The notes beneath the pieces were generated by a model. That model was not told the origin of the DNA. It was given only the letters and a program-made list of their open reading frames with translations, and did not search any database. From the NCBI GenBank assembly GCA_963841425.1, contig CAWJCL010000003.1:124001-188000 (forward strand): a stretch of 64,000 bases of DNA. The letters are read 5' to 3'. Shown here one piece after another: positions 1 through 8,120 of the stretch. Every line of letters starts with the position of its first letter. Position 1 is the first letter of the stretch. Source of the stretch: DATEOR01 sp963841425. Lineage in GTDB: Bacteria; Actinomycetota; Thermoleophilia; Gaiellales; Gaiellaceae. The position numbers and the translations under genes were made by a program.

Positions 1-121
1 GGTCCCTGCTTCAATCCGGGCCTCCCCGTTTTGCGTAGGTCCGTTCGATGAGAGCTGTTCTCCCGGCGGGCGCGGCTGAACACGCTGCTCGACGGATCCC
101 GTCGATCCCGGGTCTGGCGAG

Positions 122-1111
122 GTGAGGCGCGTGCAGGACGGCGCACAGGCGTTCTGGCTGCGCGCGCCCGGCTGCGGGGAGATCCGGCCGGCCACGCTAC
201 GCGAGCCGGGGCGGGACGACGTGGTGGTGCGCACCGTTCGGTCCGGCGTCAGCCGCGGCACCGAGGCGCTGGTGTTCCGGGGCGGCGTGCCGCCGAGCCA
301 GTACGCCGCGATGCGGGCGCCTTTCCAGGAGGGGGACTTCCCTGGGCCAGTCAAATACGGCTATCTCAGCGTCGGCGTCGTCGAGCAGGGCCCGCCGGAG
401 CTGCACGGCCGGACGGTCTTCTGCCTGTACCCGCACCAGACGGCCTACGTGGTTCCGGCCGGCGCCGTCACCGTGGTGCCGGAGGGCGTGCCACCCGCAC
501 GGGCCGTGCTCGCCGGCATCGTCGAGACCGCCGTCAACGCGCTGTGGGACGCCGCGCCCCTGGTGGGCGACCGAGTCGCCGTTGTCGGCGCCGGGATGGT
601 CGGCTGCACCGTCGCACGCCTGCTCAGCCGGTTCCCGGCCGTGCAGGTCGTGCTCGTCGACATAGACGCCGGCAGGGCTGATGTGGCGGGTGCGCTCGGC
701 GTCGACTTCGCGGCGCCGGCCGATGCCGCGTGCGGTCGCGACCTCGTCGTGCACACGAGCGCGACGTCTGCAGGCCTCCAGCGGTCACTGGACCTGCTCG
801 GCCCCGAGGGCACGGTCCTCGACCTCAGCTGGTACGGCGACGCCGATGTTCGGCTGTCGCTCGGGGGCGCGTTCCACTCGCGGCGCCTCGGGCTCCGCGC
901 CAGCCAGGTCGGCACGATCTCGCCGGCCCGAAGCGGGAGCCGCACGACGGCCGACCGGTTGGCACTTGCGCTCGACCTCTTGCGCGACCCTGCCTTTGAC
1001 GTGCTCGTCACCGGAGAGTCCCGGTTCGGCGAACTGCCCGACGTGATGGCCCGGCTGGCCGCCGGGAGCCTGCCGGCCCTCTGTCACACGATCACCTACG
1101 GCGAGGGGTAG
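122..1111 (+). CDS. MDR-family dehydrogenase, BchC-like branch
   Basis: A medium-chain dehydrogenase/reductase of 329 residues. The N-terminal GroES-like domain carries SGVSRGTE near residues 41-48, as in the bacteriochlorophyllide-dehydrogenase-like branch. The NAD(P)-binding Rossmann motif VAVVGAGMVG lies near 152-161. I see no four-cysteine structural zinc loop and no GHE zinc motif, so zinc dependence is not supported. It probably oxidises or reduces an alcohol or sugar intermediate; the substrate is unknown. It opens a seven-gene same-strand run and ends 12 bases before the next gene. The GTG at 122 is used; a GTG at 131 with GGTGAGG just ahead is equally possible. Family assignment is firm, role inferred from neighbours. 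Confidence 0.85.
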   Translation: MRRVQDGAQAFWLRAPGCGEIRPATLREPGRDDVVVRTVRSGVSRGTEALVFRGGVPPSQYAAMRAPFQEGDFPGPVKYGYLSVGVVEQGPPELHGRTVFCLYPHQTAYVVPAGAVTVVPEGVPPARAVLAGIVETAVNALWDAAPLVGDRVAVVGAGMVGCTVARLLSRFPAVQVVLVDIDAGRADVAGALGVDFAAPADAACGRDLVVHTSATSAGLQRSLDLLGPEGTVLDLSWYGDADVRLSLGGAFHSRRLGLRASQVGTISPARSGSRTTADRLALALDLLRDPAFDVLVTGESRFGELPDVMARLAAGSLPALCHTITYGEG

Positions 1112-1123
1112 ACCCTGTTCAGC

Positions 1124-1513
1124 GTGACCGTCCGCGACCACATGATGGTCGCCCACAGCCTCCGCGGTGACGTGTTCGGGCCGGCGCAGCGACTGCACGG
1201 AGCGACGTACGTGGTCGACGCGACCTTCCGGCGCCGCGAGCTCGACGCGGACGGCATCGTGGTCGACATCGGCCGGGCGACCGAGGAGCTGCGCTCGGTC
1301 CTGGCCGACCTCAACTACCGAAACCTCGACGACGAGCCGGTGTTCGCAGGCATGAACACGACGACGGAGGCGCTCGCCAGGATGATCGCGGATCGACTCG
1401 CGGAGTCCGTGCAAGCGGGCGCCCTGGGCGGCGTCGCCCGGGAGCTCGACGGGCTGTCGGTCACGCTGCACGAGTCCCACGTGGCGTGGGCCAGCTATGA
1501 GCGAGCGCTGTGA
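1124..1513 (+). CDS. 6-pyruvoyl-tetrahydropterin synthase / QueD-like protein with altered active site
   Basis: A 129-residue T-fold protein of the PTPS/6-carboxytetrahydropterin synthase family, normally acting on dihydroneopterin triphosphate with a zinc held by three histidines. The first His (VAHSL) and the second (RLHG) are present. The family HGH motif reads HGA here, so the third zinc ligand is Ala, and the family catalytic Cys ahead of it (KCGRLHGH in E. coli QueD) aligns with Ala. The C-terminal glutamate region (LHESHVAWASYE) and the NTTTE motif are kept. The sequence is therefore divergent, and standard PTPS chemistry should not be assumed. GTG start; its stop overlaps the next start (GTGA). 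Confidence 0.85.
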   Translation: MTVRDHMMVAHSLRGDVFGPAQRLHGATYVVDATFRRRELDADGIVVDIGRATEELRSVLADLNYRNLDDEPVFAGMNTTTEALARMIADRLAESVQAGALGGVARELDGLSVTLHESHVAWASYERAL

Positions 1514-2568
1514 GGGCGCTGCACGTCGTCGTACCGGACGGAATCGACGATCCGGCGCGCTCGAGCGGAGGCAACGCCTACGACCGCCGGATCTGCCACG
1601 CGCTCGCCGAGATCGGCTGGCCGGTGGACGTCCACGCTGTCCCGGGCTCCTGGCCGCGACCGGATGCAGCGGCGTACGCAGCGCTCGCCGGTGTCGTCCA
1701 GGACATTCCTGACGGCTCTCTCGCGCTGCTCGACGGACTTGTCGCCTCGACCGCCCCGGAAGTGCTTGTGCCCCAGGCGCACCGGCTGCGTCTCGTCCCG
1801 CTCGTGCACATGCCGTTGGGGCAGGACGCGGCAGCTGGGGACGCCCGTGCGCGGGAAGCCGCCGTTCTGTCGGCCGCGACTTCCGTCGTGACGACGAGCG
1901 CGTGGAGCAAGCGAACGCTGCTCGAGCTGTACTCCTTGCCGGGTGACCGAGTGCATGTCGCCACGCCCGGGGTCGATGCCGCCCCTCTCTCGCCGGGAAC
2001 GGCGTCCGCGGGTGCGCTGCTCTGCGTCGCTGCGGTGATCTCCGGCAAGGGACACGACGTGCTGCTCGATGCGCTCGCGACGATGACGGACCTCGCCTGG
2101 GACTGTGTGTGCGTCGGCAGCATCGACCGCGACCCGGCGTTCGCAGAGAGTCTCAGGCGCCGTCTCTCGAACGACGAGCTCGGTGACCGTGTGCGCTTCC
2201 CGGGGCCGCGCGCGGGAGCGGATCTCGATCGAAGCTACGAGGCCGCCGACCTGCTCGTGCTGGCGTCGCGCTCCGAGACCTACGGCATGGTGGTCACCGA
2301 GGCGCTGGCCCATGGTCTGCCGGTCGTCGCAGCCGATGTCGGCGGAGTCGCGGAGGCCCTCGGTCACGGGGCCGACGGGATCCGGCCGGGACTGCTCGTT
2401 GCCCCCGGCGACCCTGCTGCGCTCGCCGCGGCCCTGCGGACCTGGCTCGGCGATGCCGAGGTGCGGCGCGCCTGGCGCCGCGCCGCGCGCGAGCGGCGCG
2501 GGTCGCTCTCCGGGTGGTCGACAACGACGTCCGTCCTGGCAGGTGTGCTGAAAAGGGCGGCGCGATGA
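1510..2568 (+). CDS. GT4-type glycosyltransferase
   Basis: A GT-B fold glycosyltransferase of 352 residues, likely family GT4. The C-terminal nucleotide-sugar domain has the diagnostic EX7E motif (SETYGMVVTEALA near residues 256-268) and a Gly-rich GGVAEAL loop. It transfers a sugar from an activated donor to an unknown acceptor in the cytoplasm. The GTG start at 1510 overlaps the preceding stop by four bases, and its own stop overlaps the next ATG, so translation is likely coupled. Placed between a pterin-synthase-like gene and a methyltransferase, it may glycosylate the product of this cluster (inference). Pterin glycosyltransferases are known from cyanobacteria, but no direct similarity could be tested here. 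Confidence 0.88.
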   Translation: MRALHVVVPDGIDDPARSSGGNAYDRRICHALAEIGWPVDVHAVPGSWPRPDAAAYAALAGVVQDIPDGSLALLDGLVASTAPEVLVPQAHRLRLVPLVHMPLGQDAAAGDARAREAAVLSAATSVVTTSAWSKRTLLELYSLPGDRVHVATPGVDAAPLSPGTASAGALLCVAAVISGKGHDVLLDALATMTDLAWDCVCVGSIDRDPAFAESLRRRLSNDELGDRVRFPGPRAGADLDRSYEAADLLVLASRSETYGMVVTEALAHGLPVVAADVGGVAEALGHGADGIRPGLLVAPGDPAALAAALRTWLGDAEVRRAWRRAARERRGSLSGWSTTTSVLAGVLKRAAR

Positions 2569-3383
2569 TCGTCGAGCGCACTCGGGCCGGCGGGGAATGG
2601 CTCGACCTTCGCGAGCCTGCCGACGCTGCGGCGCGCGACCCCGAGCTCGTCGAGCAGCTCCGCCGGCATCTTGCCCCGACCAGCTGCCGGGTGATCCACG
2701 ATCTCGGGTGCGGCACCGGGTCGATGGGCCGCTGGCTGGCTCCGCTTCTGCCGGGGCCCCAGCACTGGGTTCTGCACGACCGGGACGAGGACCTGTTGCA
2801 CGTCGCCGCCGAGCTCCCCGGTCCGGCCGCCGACGGTGCCCCAGTCGTGGTCGAGACGCGACCGTCCGACGTCACCCAGCTGCGTCCCGGTGATCTCGCG
2901 GATGCCAGCCTCATCACCGCCTCGGCACTGCTCGACCTGCTGACTCGGGATGAGCTAACCGGGCTGATCGACATCTGTGCCAAAGCAGCATGCCCGGTCC
3001 TGCTGAGCCTCTCCGTCGTCGGTCGCGTCGAGCTGACCCCGGCCGATCCGCTGGACTCCCGCGTGGCGGCCGCGTTCGACGCCCACCAACGGCGCACGAC
3101 GGCACGCGGCCGCCTGCTCGGCCCCGATGCCGTCGCCGTCGTCGCCGACGGATTCCGCGGGCGGGGGGCTGAGGTGCTCGTCCGCCCGACCCCCTGGCGG
3201 CTCGGCGCCGCCGAAGCGGACCTGGCGGCGGAGTGGTTCACCGGCTGGATCGGCGCCGCGTGCGAGCAGTCCGTCGACCTCGCCTCCGAGACCGGTGCAT
3301 ATACGCGCCGACGCTTGGCGCAGGCGCGAGCCGGCAAGCTCGCCGTCACCGTGGGCCACGCCGACCTGCTGGTGCTGCCATGA
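2565..3383 (+). CDS. class I SAM-dependent methyltransferase
   Basis: A 272-residue protein with the class I S-adenosylmethionine motif I, IHDLGCGTGSMG, near residues 44-55, followed by an acidic HDRDED strand that fits motif II. The target is unknown. The ATG at 2565 overlaps the stop of the glycosyltransferase (ATGA) and is preferred over upstream in-frame starts. Its stop overlaps the next gene's ATG at 3380. Co-translation with the glycosyltransferase suggests that it methylates the same product; that is inference. Confidence 0.85.
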   Translation: MIVERTRAGGEWLDLREPADAAARDPELVEQLRRHLAPTSCRVIHDLGCGTGSMGRWLAPLLPGPQHWVLHDRDEDLLHVAAELPGPAADGAPVVVETRPSDVTQLRPGDLADASLITASALLDLLTRDELTGLIDICAKAACPVLLSLSVVGRVELTPADPLDSRVAAAFDAHQRRTTARGRLLGPDAVAVVADGFRGRGAEVLVRPTPWRLGAAEADLAAEWFTGWIGAACEQSVDLASETGAYTRRRLAQARAGKLAVTVGHADLLVLP

Positions 3384-4324
3384 CGACCGGTACGTCGTTG
3401 TGGAGATGGGCGCAGCCTGTGGTCGCCGTCGGGACGCTGGCCGTCGTCGTCTGGCGCCTCGGCGTTGGCCCCTTCCTCGACGGTGTCCGCGCGGTGGACG
3501 GCGCGGCGCTGGCGGCAGGAGCCGGGATTGGCGTGCTGACGACAGCCTGCTGTGCCTGGCGGTGGACGACTGTGGCGCGCGGCCTCGGCCTCCGTCTCTC
3601 GTTTCCGGCCGCCGTCGCGGCGTGCTACCGGTCGGTCTTCCTCAACCTCACCCTTCCCGGCGGGGTCGTCGGCGACGTTCATCGCGGCGTCAGCCACGGC
3701 CGCGACGTGCGTGATGTCGGCCTCGCCTTGCGGGCCGTCGCATGGGAGCGCACGGCCGGGCAGTTCGTGGCGGCCGTTGTGACAGTCGCCGTCCTGGTGG
3801 CGCTGCCGTCGCCGGTGCCGCCGATCCCGCTGGTGGTTGCCGCGCTGGTACCCGTCGTGATCGTGCTCGCGCTCGTCGGCCGGGCTCGAGGAGGCGAAGG
3901 GCGCTCGCGATCGGCGCGCCTGCGACGTGCGATCGCCGGCGACATTCGCGACGCGCTCCTGGCGCGGAGGGCGTGGCCGGTGATCGCGCTCGCGTCTCTG
4001 GCAGTCGTCACCGGCCACGCGATCACCTTTGTGATCGCGGCGCGGACCGCGGGCGCGGCGGCACCACTCGCCCAAATGGTGCCCCTGGCCCTGCTCGCCA
4101 TGCTGGCCATGGTGCTCCCCAGCGTCGCCGGCTGGGGGCCACGCGAGGGTGCGACGGCATGGGCGTTCGCCGCGGCGGGCCTGGGCGCGGAGCTGGGCGT
4201 CGCCACCGCCGTCGTCTACGGCGTGATGGTCCTCGTCGCGAGCCTGCCCGGTGCGCTCGTCCTCGTGACCGCCTGGGTACCTCGCGCCGCGATCGCCCAG
4301 ACCGATGGAGCCGCGGATGCCTGA
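3380..4324 (+). CDS. flippase-like integral membrane protein (LPG synthase TM / UPF0104 family)
   Basis: A 314-residue polytopic membrane protein with roughly eight hydrophobic segments and little soluble sequence. It resembles the lysylphosphatidylglycerol-synthase transmembrane (YbhN/UPF0104) family, including a LPGGVVGD loop near residue 95 and WGPREGA near residue 253. Members occur beside glycosyltransferases and are thought to assist lipid-linked substrate handling or flipping; activity is unproven for most. The ATG at 3380 overlaps the methyltransferase stop (ATGA), so longer upstream starts are rejected. Its presence implies a membrane-associated or exported product for this cluster. 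Confidence 0.82.
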   Translation: MTTGTSLWRWAQPVVAVGTLAVVVWRLGVGPFLDGVRAVDGAALAAGAGIGVLTTACCAWRWTTVARGLGLRLSFPAAVAACYRSVFLNLTLPGGVVGDVHRGVSHGRDVRDVGLALRAVAWERTAGQFVAAVVTVAVLVALPSPVPPIPLVVAALVPVVIVLALVGRARGGEGRSRSARLRRAIAGDIRDALLARRAWPVIALASLAVVTGHAITFVIAARTAGAAAPLAQMVPLALLAMLAMVLPSVAGWGPREGATAWAFAAAGLGAELGVATAVVYGVMVLVASLPGALVLVTAWVPRAAIAQTDGAADA

Positions 4325-5006
4325 CCGCCCCTACACACTGCTTTCCTGCAGCGTGTCGATGGACGGCTACATCGCGAGCGCGGCGACGCGGCTTCTGCTG
4401 TCGAACGATGCCGACTTCGACCGGGTCGACGCCGTTCGCGCCTCGTGCGACGCGATCCTGGTCGGCGCCGCGACGGTGCGGAACGACAACCCCCGGCTCG
4501 TCGTGCGCTCGCAGGCGCGCCGAGACGAGCGAACGGCCCATGGGCTCGCGCCGTCGCCGATGAAGGTCACGGTGACGGGCAGGGCAGAGCTCGACGCGTG
4601 CGCTGACTTCTTCACCACCGGCGAGGCGGAGAAGCTCGTCTACTGCGCGAGGCCCCGGCTACGCGACGCCCGCGCGCGCCTGGGGCCGGTCGCAACCGTC
4701 GTCGACGGCGGCCACACCGTGGAGATGTGCAGGCTGAGCAACGACCTCGCGGCACGCGGCGTGGAGCGGCTCATGGTCGAAGGGGGCGGGACCGTGCACA
4801 CGCAGTTTCTGACCGCCGATCTCGTCGACGAGCTGCAACTCGTCGTCGCCCCGGTGTTCGTCGGCGACTCGCAGGCTCCGAGGTTCGTGCGTGACGGCTG
4901 CTTCCCCTGGAATCCGGCCCGGCGGGCGACGCTCGCCGCCGTCCGCCAGATGGGCGACGTGGTGTTGCTGCGCTACGCCCTTTCGTCCCGGTTCGAGGAC
5001 GACTGA
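4317..5006 (+). CDS. RibD C-terminal-type pyrimidine/dihydrofolate reductase
   Basis: A 229-residue stand-alone reductase of the RibD_C family, which uses NAD(P)H to reduce the ribosyl side chain of riboflavin-pathway pyrimidines to ribityl. Visible motifs are SVSMDGYIA near the N-terminus, GAATVRNDNP around 50 and MVEGGG around 155. No deaminase domain is attached, unlike bacterial RibD. The ATG at 4317 has GGAG five bases ahead; an in-frame ATG at 4305 is possible. It overlaps the preceding stop and is followed by GTP cyclohydrolase II, so the pair could make a ribitylaminopyrimidine phosphate. A different dihydropteridine-like substrate cannot be excluded. Confidence 0.85.
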   Translation: MPDRPYTLLSCSVSMDGYIASAATRLLLSNDADFDRVDAVRASCDAILVGAATVRNDNPRLVVRSQARRDERTAHGLAPSPMKVTVTGRAELDACADFFTTGEAEKLVYCARPRLRDARARLGPVATVVDGGHTVEMCRLSNDLAARGVERLMVEGGGTVHTQFLTADLVDELQLVVAPVFVGDSQAPRFVRDGCFPWNPARRATLAAVRQMGDVVLLRYALSSRFEDD

Positions 5007-5018
5007 GGGACGGGAGCG

Positions 5019-5669
5019 GTGCTGATGCGAGTGCCCACCGCGACGATCCGCACGCAGGTCTCGGTGCCTCTACGTCTGGCCGACGGCTATGTCACGCAGG
5101 CTCGGGTGTTCAGCTTCGACGGTCTCGTCGACGGCCGCGAGCATCTCACGTTCGGTCTGGGCGATCTGGCCGTCCCCTCGCCGGGCGGATCCCGCCGGAT
5201 CCCGCTGGTCCGGCCGCACAGCGAGTGCCTCACTGGCGATGTGTTCGGCAGTCAGCGCTGCGACTGCGGGCCTCAGCTACGCGAAGCTGTCGAGCGAATC
5301 GCCGACTCCGGTGGCTTTCTGCTGTACCTGCGGCAGGAGGGACGGGGCATCGGCCTCTACGCCAAGCTCGAGGCGTATGCGCTGCAGGACAGGGGACTGG
5401 ACACGTATGAAGCGAACCTCGCGCTCGGTCACCGCGAGGACGAGCGCAGCTACATCGCCGCTGCGCAGATGCTGCACGCGCTCGGGGTGTCGAGGGTCGC
5501 CCTGCTCAGCAACAACCCGGACAAGGCTCAGCAGCTACGCCGGTGCGGGGTCAGCGTTGCCGCGCAGGTGCCGACAGGCGTGCACCTGTCCGCCGCGAAC
5601 GGTCGCTACCTGGCCGCGAAGGCTCGCAGGGGCGCGCACACGTTCGACGTCGGGCTGTCAGCCGGGTGA
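5019..5669 (+). CDS. ribA: GTP cyclohydrolase II
   Basis: A 216-residue GTP cyclohydrolase II, which opens GTP to 2,5-diamino-6-ribosylamino-4(3H)-pyrimidinone 5'-phosphate. The zinc ligands are present in HSECLTGD and QRCDCG, followed by RQEGRGIGL and the EAYALQD stretch. The Tyr of that stretch matches E. coli Tyr105, so the canonical purine-opening product is expected. No DHBP synthase domain is attached. It is the last gene of the plus-strand cluster and its end overlaps the convergent CDP-alcohol phosphotransferase gene by 12 bases. No other riboflavin gene is nearby, so a dedicated rather than housekeeping role is likely. Confidence 0.93.
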   Translation: MLMRVPTATIRTQVSVPLRLADGYVTQARVFSFDGLVDGREHLTFGLGDLAVPSPGGSRRIPLVRPHSECLTGDVFGSQRCDCGPQLREAVERIADSGGFLLYLRQEGRGIGLYAKLEAYALQDRGLDTYEANLALGHREDERSYIAAAQMLHALGVSRVALLSNNPDKAQQLRRCGVSVAAQVPTGVHLSAANGRYLAAKARRGAHTFDVGLSAG

Positions 5670-8036
5670 GAGCCGCACGTTCGGGCTAGCCCCCGCCGGT
5701 TGCGTGCCGAAGGCGCTGAGGAAGCGGTCGCGGAAGGCGCTCATCGGCCAGACCGGCGCTTGCGGGCTCGGCCGCAGGCCGTCCTCCCAGCCCCACCCGG
5801 CGATCTGGTCCAGCACCGCCGGGTCGTGGGCGATGACAGAGACCGGCACATCGTGGCTCAGTTCCGGGTGCAGCCCGGTGACGATCGTCGAAGGCTGATG
5901 ATCGCCGAGGACGACGAGCACGAGGTCGTCGTTCCCGTAGTGCCGCACGAAGGAGACGAGTGTGTTCAACGAGTACTCGATGGACCGCCCGTACGCCGCG
6001 CGCACCCGGTCGTGGTCGCCCCAGAGCGCAGTCGTCGTCACCGTGCTCACCGGAAGGCTGTCGAAGACCGAGCCGTCGCCGACGTCGCCCCAGTCGATCA
6101 GCTCGGGGATGCGTGTCCAGGGCGCATGGCTCGAAACCATGTCGACCTCCGCGAAGACGGGACGCCGGTCGCGTTTGCCGAGCTCGAGGCGTTGCAACGC
6201 CTCGAGGACGTACTGGTCGGGCATCGGAGCGTACGCGAACGTCGGGCCGAGATAGCCCAGGTTGCGCTGGTCGTAGACCTTGTCGTAGCGGTAGAACGAC
6301 CGCTGCGGCCAGTCCCGGTTGTTCGCCGGCACGTCGTCGACGGTCCGCCACCCGGCCCGCTCGAACGCCTGGCTGAGTGTGAACCTGTCGCTCGCGACGA
6401 GCTGGTCGTAGCGCCATTGCCTGTTGACCCACACCCCCGAATGGAGAGTGGAGTGCGCGAGCCAGCTGGCTCCGCCGAACGTCGGGGAGGTGAGGAAGGC
6501 GCTCCGTGCCTCGAAACCGGCGGCCCGCAGTCGCTCCGTCCCTTCGGCGAGGGCAGCATCGACGCCCGGAGAGATGGAGGAATCCTGGAGCGCGACCACT
6601 CCGTAGCTTTCGACGAATGCGACGATGACGTCCTTGCCGCGCAGGTCGGTGAGCAGCTGGTCGCCGGGAGTGTCGCGGAAGCGGTCGCGACGGATCTCGT
6701 CGGCGAAGAGCGCGCGGTCCTTGATGCCGGCGCGCACCGCGCGCACCTCGCCGACGGCCAAGCTGGCGGCGCTCGTCGAGGCGAACGGCACGCCCGAGAC
6801 GAGTTGCGCCCCGAACGCCCAAGAAAGCATCCAGACCGCGCCGAGCGCCAGGACGACATTGAGCGACCTCCGGCGGTGGCCCGCCGCGACCCGGGTCAGG
6901 CGAAGCACCGCCAGGGTCGTGAGGGCGAGCACGGCGACGATGAGCACCGCCGCGCCGGCCACGACCAGGTCCGCGTTTCTCGATCCGACCGAGTCCCGCA
7001 GCGTCTCGAGGCCGATCCCGGTGTACCTCCAGTCGGCAATGGGATCGAACGGCCGGTCGAAGGTCGCGTAGAGACCCATGTCGAGGACCTTCACGATGAC
7101 CAGCAGACCGAGAACGGGTCCGACGACCCAGGCCAGGGCGCGTCGAGCAGTCGCGGGCAGGGCAAGAGCCAGAGCGATGACGGCGATGCCCTCGAGCGGG
7201 AGTCTCACGAACGCACTGGGGGTGAGACGACTTGGATGGTCCGGAGCGACCAGGGCGATCCAGACGAGCACAATGGCGAGGATCGTGAGCGCTACGGCGA
7301 TACTCGTCCGCACTCGGCCCGCAGTCGCCGTCACACCGGGTTGCACGGTGTGTCGGTGGCTCCAAAGCCACCAGACGTCGCGGCCGAACGACTCGCAGAG
7401 CAGGGCGAGCGCGCCGACGAGGGCAGCCCGGGTCACAGCTGCCGGCACGAGCTCTGCGGCCGCCACCGTCAGGACGACGCCTTGAGTCGCGGCGACGACC
7501 TTTCGCCAGTAGCGGGGCGGGAGCGGCGCACGCATCCACGGCCAAAACCATCCGGCTGCGAAGAACGCGTAGCGCGCCGCGCCGATTGCGAGGACCCACA
7601 TACCGGTCGAGCGGGCGACGTACACGCTGAGAACGAGGATCAGGAAGGCGTCGACCTCGCCGTCGAACCGCGCGCCCAGATTCGACGCTGTGCTGCTGCG
7701 TCGTGCGACCCATCCGTCGACCAGGTCCAGCGCGAGCGCGAGCGCCGACAGTGTCACCAGCGCCGTGACCTGCGCGGGTCCCGCGAAGGAGTCGGCGACC
7801 AGCGCCGCGACGCCGACCGCGAGCGTCGCCCGAGCAAGAGTCACCCAATCCGCCGGGCCCAGCCGGTTGATTCGGCAGTGGAGGACGCCCCGCGCCAGTG
7901 CGGCATTCAGGGCCACGCCGCAGGCGACTCCGACGACCCAGCCGGCTCCGCTCAGGCCGATGATCGCCGCGAGGGCGGCAACCGTTGCGACCTGGGCGAT
8001 GACCCCGGTTGCCAGGAAGGTCCGAACCGCTTGCAC
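5658..8036 (-). CDS. CDP-alcohol phosphotransferase / sulfatase-superfamily fusion membrane protein
   Basis: About 792 residues in two parts. The N-terminal membrane half has a complete CDP-alcohol phosphotransferase signature, D(x2)DG(x2)AR(x8)G(x3)D(x3)D, beginning DLVDGWVAR. It is followed by more transmembrane helices and then an extracytoplasmic sulfatase/alkaline-phosphatase-type domain related to lipoteichoic-acid synthases, with VAFVESYGV, SPTFGGASW and GDHQPS as likely metal and nucleophile regions. It could join a phosphoalcohol headgroup to a lipid and modify it outside the membrane. The GTG at 8036 has GGAGG just ahead; an ATG at 8096 would add 20 residues. It converges on ribA, and its role in the pterin-like cluster is inferred. 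Confidence 0.85.
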   Translation of the reverse strand: MQAVRTFLATGVIAQVATVAALAAIIGLSGAGWVVGVACGVALNAALARGVLHCRINRLGPADWVTLARATLAVGVAALVADSFAGPAQVTALVTLSALALALDLVDGWVARRSSTASNLGARFDGEVDAFLILVLSVYVARSTGMWVLAIGAARYAFFAAGWFWPWMRAPLPPRYWRKVVAATQGVVLTVAAAELVPAAVTRAALVGALALLCESFGRDVWWLWSHRHTVQPGVTATAGRVRTSIAVALTILAIVLVWIALVAPDHPSRLTPSAFVRLPLEGIAVIALALALPATARRALAWVVGPVLGLLVIVKVLDMGLYATFDRPFDPIADWRYTGIGLETLRDSVGSRNADLVVAGAAVLIVAVLALTTLAVLRLTRVAAGHRRRSLNVVLALGAVWMLSWAFGAQLVSGVPFASTSAASLAVGEVRAVRAGIKDRALFADEIRRDRFRDTPGDQLLTDLRGKDVIVAFVESYGVVALQDSSISPGVDAALAEGTERLRAAGFEARSAFLTSPTFGGASWLAHSTLHSGVWVNRQWRYDQLVASDRFTLSQAFERAGWRTVDDVPANNRDWPQRSFYRYDKVYDQRNLGYLGPTFAYAPMPDQYVLEALQRLELGKRDRRPVFAEVDMVSSHAPWTRIPELIDWGDVGDGSVFDSLPVSTVTTTALWGDHDRVRAAYGRSIEYSLNTLVSFVRHYGNDDLVLVVLGDHQPSTIVTGLHPELSHDVPVSVIAHDPAVLDQIAGWGWEDGLRPSPQAPVWPMSAFRDRFLSAFGTQPAGASPNVRLSPG

Positions 8037-8120
8037 CGTGCCTCCGTATTTGTCGATACGTGGGATAGGTACGGGAGACGTGTTGCCCCGGTTCATACGG
8101 CGGCCGGTTGAATTGAGGCC

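Noticed and set aside
197..754. Minus-strand open frame opposite the first dehydrogenase
   Set aside because: Low-complexity composition and no motif; the plus strand has a full Rossmann enzyme.
2294..4075. Long minus-strand frame across the methyltransferase and flippase-like genes
   Set aside because: No domain and Arg/Ser-rich; it contradicts well-supported overlapping plus-strand genes.
5700..8111. Plus-strand open frame of about 800 codons opposite the phosphotransferase/sulfatase gene
   Set aside because: Its translation is Arg/Asp/Glu-rich with no recognisable domain, while the minus strand encodes two clear domains. It is a GC-bias shadow.
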